Shown: positions 61,807 through 64,000 of the stretch, piece after piece
How the letters are laid out: each line of letters begins with the position of its first letter
Numbering within the stretch: position 1 is the first letter of the stretch
Source: Armatimonadota bacterium
GTDB lineage: Bacteria > Armatimonadota > Fimbriimonadia > Fimbriimonadales > GBS-DC
Length of the DNA stretch: 64,000 nucleotides
Assembly (NCBI GenBank): GCA_013359125.1
Contig: JABWCR010000019.1
Span: 1-64,000 of the forward strand
Direction of reading: 5' to 3'
The notes under the pieces: model-generated
Seen by the model: only the letters and a program-made list of their open reading frames with translations
Told to the model about the DNA's origin: nothing
The model's database searches: none
Program-made: the position numbers and the translations under genes

Positions 61807-63264
61807 CTATTCTGCCTGGAACAGCGCCAGCGCCTCCCTCGCCTCGTCCGACATCGCGTCCTCTTCGTCTAGCCAGTCGCCGGCCGGAATTTCGGCGCCA
61901 GCGTTCAGCAACAGCCGGACGCATTCGGCATAGTCGGTCTCGCCGGACGGCGGGCAGTTGATCGAGCCGTGCAGGGCCCATCCGAGGGGGGTCGCCTTGT
62001 ACCAGCATTCCTTGCGATTGGGATAGGCGCCGCGCGACAGCAGCTCGCCCACAATCTCGGCGCGGCCTCTCCAAGCGGCTTGGTGCAAAGGCGTGGGCGG
62101 ACCCTCGTTCGCGTCGTCCGATTCGCCATGAACGCTCAACCCCTTGTCGAGCAGATTCCTGAGAGCCTCTAATCGACCCTGAGCAGCGGCATCGCCCAGC
62201 GCCTCGTAGTAGGTCGCGTTTCGGGAGGCGTCCCAAGTTTCCGGCTCGGCGCTCCCGCCGAACTGCTCCATCAAGCCGACCAGGTCGTCCCTGCCGAACA
62301 ATCGAGCGAGATGAAAGGACGAGGCGCCCTTCTCGTCCTCTTGATTCGGATCCGCGCCGTGCTCCAGCAGAATCTTAACAAACTCCGCCGAGCGACCGCG
62401 CAACACTGCATGATGCAAGGCGGTGCGCCCGCCTTCCCATATTCTGCCTACGGGCGAGACGTAGCCCAGGATTAGCCTCAAGCCCTCTGGGTCTTCAAAA
62501 TCGATCTTGCGAAACAGCGCTTGATTGAGCGTCAGATCGTTCGGGCCGCGCTCCAAAACTAGCTTGAGGCAATGACAGCCTGGCTCTTCGGCAGCGTGAT
62601 ACCCGGTCTCGTTGTCGTCGATGTTGGCTCCCGCGTCCAGCAATAGGATCGTCGTTTCGGGATCGTTGATCACGCCCGCCGCGCCATAGAGGGCGGACAG
62701 CGGCCAATTCTCCCAAAGATAGGCCGCATTGGGGTTTGCCCCAGCGTCTAATAGCATTCGTGCGATGCGGCGGAAGCGGGGCTTGAGAGCTTCGTCGTGC
62801 TTAAAGAACCAAGAGAAGCAGGCGTACAACAACGGCTCTCGGTTGGCCGCGCCGCCTTTGCTCATAGCCAGGGCCGGGTCATCCTTCAAAAATCTCTCGA
62901 CCGCTTCCGCCTCTCCCATCAAGGCCGCCAGATAGATCGAACTGGTCGGTAGATCGGGATGGTCGGTCAATATCCGCTGAATAGCGACCGGGCGGTTGCG
63001 ATAGAACGAATCGATCAGCGCGAGGTCGCACAGTTTGGCGGCGGCCTCTTCACGGGTCAGGCGGCCTAGCTCGATCTGGGCCTTCAGCGCGGGCCAGCTT
63101 TCGGTGCCGTTCTCTCGGGCGATGACCAGCTGTGCCAGATGGAGCTTAGGGTCTCGATCGGTAAGGTCGTAGGGCGCGATGCGTTCGAGCGCTTCAGGGC
63201 TTCCCGCGCGCCAGGCTTTTAGCAGCTCTTTAGCCTGCTTTCGAAGTTGTTGCAAATGAGCCAT
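61807..63264 (-). CDS. Ankyrin-repeat protein
   Basis: About 485 residues. A helical N-terminal 80 residues is followed by roughly eight ankyrin repeats, seen as RMLLDAGANPNAA, ILLLDAGANID, KILLEHGADPNQ, GELLSRGAYPNRK and LLLNAGAEIPAGD. It is probably a cytosolic protein-binding scaffold, as there is no signal peptide. GGAGG five bases before ATG 63264 fixes the start. Confidence 0.88.
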   Translation of the reverse strand: MAHLQQLRKQAKELLKAWRAGSPEALERIAPYDLTDRDPKLHLAQLVIARENGTESWPALKAQIELGRLTREEAAAKLCDLALIDSFYRNRPVAIQRILTDHPDLPTSSIYLAALMGEAEAVERFLKDDPALAMSKGGAANREPLLYACFSWFFKHDEALKPRFRRIARMLLDAGANPNAAYLWENWPLSALYGAAGVINDPETTILLLDAGANIDDNETGYHAAEEPGCHCLKLVLERGPNDLTLNQALFRKIDFEDPEGLRLILGYVSPVGRIWEGGRTALHHAVLRGRSAEFVKILLEHGADPNQEDEKGASSFHLARLFGRDDLVGLMEQFGGSAEPETWDASRNATYYEALGDAAAQGRLEALRNLLDKGLSVHGESDDANEGPPTPLHQAAWRGRAEIVGELLSRGAYPNRKECWYKATPLGWALHGSINCPPSGETDYAECVRLLLNAGAEIPAGDWLDEEDAMSDEAREALALFQAE

Positions 63265-63407
63265 GTTCGCCTCCAATTGGCAGTTTGCCCGCGGTCCGCA
63301 TGTCGGGCGCCAATCAGGCGATTTGGCTCAATACGATATTGTGGGCGGGCGCAGCCCTTTCCGCGGACCCGGTTGCGCCCCACAAGGCGCGTCCAGATTA
63401 TAGCCCA

Positions 63408-63851
63408 TCAATGGTCGTCTTTGTCGCCATACAGCGTCTGGATGTAAGAAATTTGGCCCAAGTGGTAGTTAAAGTTCCACCGCGGATAATCCATCATCTC
63501 TTCCATCTTAAAGTCGCGTCCGCCGTCGTAAGGCAGCCACTTGGTTTCGGCAAGGCGCTCGTCGGGCATTGTGCGAAAGAGGTCGAAGAGGGTCGCCAGT
63601 CGGCGGTTGCACTCGGCTTCGCAGGCTTCGACGCTGTTAAGGCCCTCGGGCGGAGCAGCGGTCTCTTGTCCTTGGATGATGTCGTAGGCCCATTGAGGGC
63701 AGATCGCCAGTTCGCGGCACTGATCCAGCACGGAACGACCGTTCTCTAACGGCTTCCAGTCCAGCTTATCGGGCGGAACGACTTTGGCGGCCTTGAACGC
63801 ATCGTTCGCAGCCTGCTGCGTTACTTCGATCATGTAATCTTGAAGCCTCAT
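63408..63851 (-). CDS. DinB-like four-helix protein
   Basis: 147 residues of the DinB/DUF664-like metal-binding family. Conserved histidines are seen near the C-terminus (NFNYHLGQISYIQTLYGDKDDH) but the usual N-terminal His is not obvious. Family members include thiol-dependent transferases, and the role here is unknown. GGAGG seven bases before ATG 63851 supports the start. It overlaps the upstream partial gene as ATGA. Confidence 0.75.
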   Translation of the reverse strand: MRLQDYMIEVTQQAANDAFKAAKVVPPDKLDWKPLENGRSVLDQCRELAICPQWAYDIIQGQETAAPPEGLNSVEACEAECNRRLATLFDLFRTMPDERLAETKWLPYDGGRDFKMEEMMDYPRWNFNYHLGQISYIQTLYGDKDDH

Positions 63852-64000
63852 GGTTTCTCCTCCAATGGTTGCAAATAGGTGAGCAGGCACTTCCACTCCC
63901 CGTCTTGCAGCACAAAGAGATCGGTCGAGCGCTCTACTTGCTCGAACTGTTTGCCCTGGTACTGGCCGGCGGTGGAGATTTCGGCGATCACCAGACCGCT
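63848..64000 (-). CDS. Partial DUF4440/SnoaL-like protein (C-terminal 50 residues)
   Basis: Translating the minus strand from the window edge gives an open frame ending ...GKQFEQVERSTDLFVLQDG and then WKCLLTYLQPL before TGA. This matches the C-terminal strands of the NTF2-like DUF4440 family. The TGA overlaps the DinB-like ATG, so the two are coupled. The 5' end lies outside the window. Confidence 0.65.
   Translation of the reverse strand, partial: SGLVIAEISTAGQYQGKQFEQVERSTDLFVLQDGEWKCLLTYLQPLEEKP

Noticed and set aside
1-64000. tRNA genes, CRISPR arrays, insertion sequences or prophage
   Set aside because: I saw no cloverleaf sequence, no regularly spaced direct repeats, and no transposase, integrase or phage protein. 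Intergenic gaps are all under 300 bases.

Overview
The window is about 64 kb of densely packed bacterial chromosome with moderately high G+C. I find about 55 protein genes and no rRNA, tRNA, CRISPR array, insertion sequence or phage gene. No gene-free stretch exceeds 300 bases. Several traits suggest a deep-branching, diderm, environmental bacterium: a PEP-CTERM protein, six secreted proteins with paired dockerin-like repeats ending in FG-x-x-C, a DUF5916 outer-membrane protein, a Wza-type export protein, and many -10 boxes only 5 to 8 bases from the start codon. Armatimonadota (Fimbriimonadia-like) is my best guess and a Planctomycetes-related lineage is the alternative. This placement is inference.

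Layout. 209-9775: L,D-transpeptidase, kelch/galactose-oxidase-like protein, PEP-CTERM protein, Ppx/GppA phosphatase, nadC, a GT39-like transferase, RNase E/G and a hypothetical gene. 9772-22534, minus strand: a nine-gene, tightly coupled operon that is the centrepiece of the window. It holds a complete five-gene enediyne-type polyketide cassette: unbL/E3, unbV/E4, unbU/E5, the KS-AT-ACP-KR-DH-PPTase synthase pksE, and the thioesterase tebC/E10. A three-gene nitrate/sulfonate-type ABC importer and an AhpD-like gene lie inside it. The AhpD-like gene has an in-frame UGA at the catalytic cysteine position followed by a SECIS-like hairpin, so it is a probable selenoprotein. 22577-25948, minus strand: three dockerin-like secreted proteins.

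26129-34740: rimO, an acyl-CoA synthetase, xylose isomerase, an RNase J-like hydrolase, an HD protein and a DUF5916 protein. 34737-36311: three tandem cupredoxin-dockerin proteins. 36409-43919: cysS, VanW/G5 protein, a GT4 glycosyltransferase, ndk, a heparinase-like protein and MscS. 44040-48811, minus strand: an orphan nuoG, then a GH95 fucosidase and a nuclease lipoprotein in one operon. 48961-53179: a possibly frameshifted gene, a DUF1573 protein with a dead metalloprotease motif, a multihaem cytochrome and a GNAT acetyltransferase. 53148-56482, minus strand: gatB, a DUF1444-like gene and a polysaccharide export protein. 56545-61561: rpmB, murB, an HAD phosphatase, an S41 peptidase, an outer-membrane lipoprotein-like protein and a FecCD permease. 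61566-64000, minus strand: a small gene, an ankyrin protein, a DinB-like protein and the end of a DUF4440-like gene.

How the genes work together. The central operon looks like a self-contained route to a polyene or enediyne-type polyketide. PksE builds and activates its own carrier protein, TebC releases the chain, and UnbL, UnbV and UnbU are the conserved warhead partners of unknown chemistry. The importer and the selenoperoxidase are translationally or closely linked to them. No tailoring, export-pump or self-resistance gene is visible nearby, so the end product cannot be read from the window.
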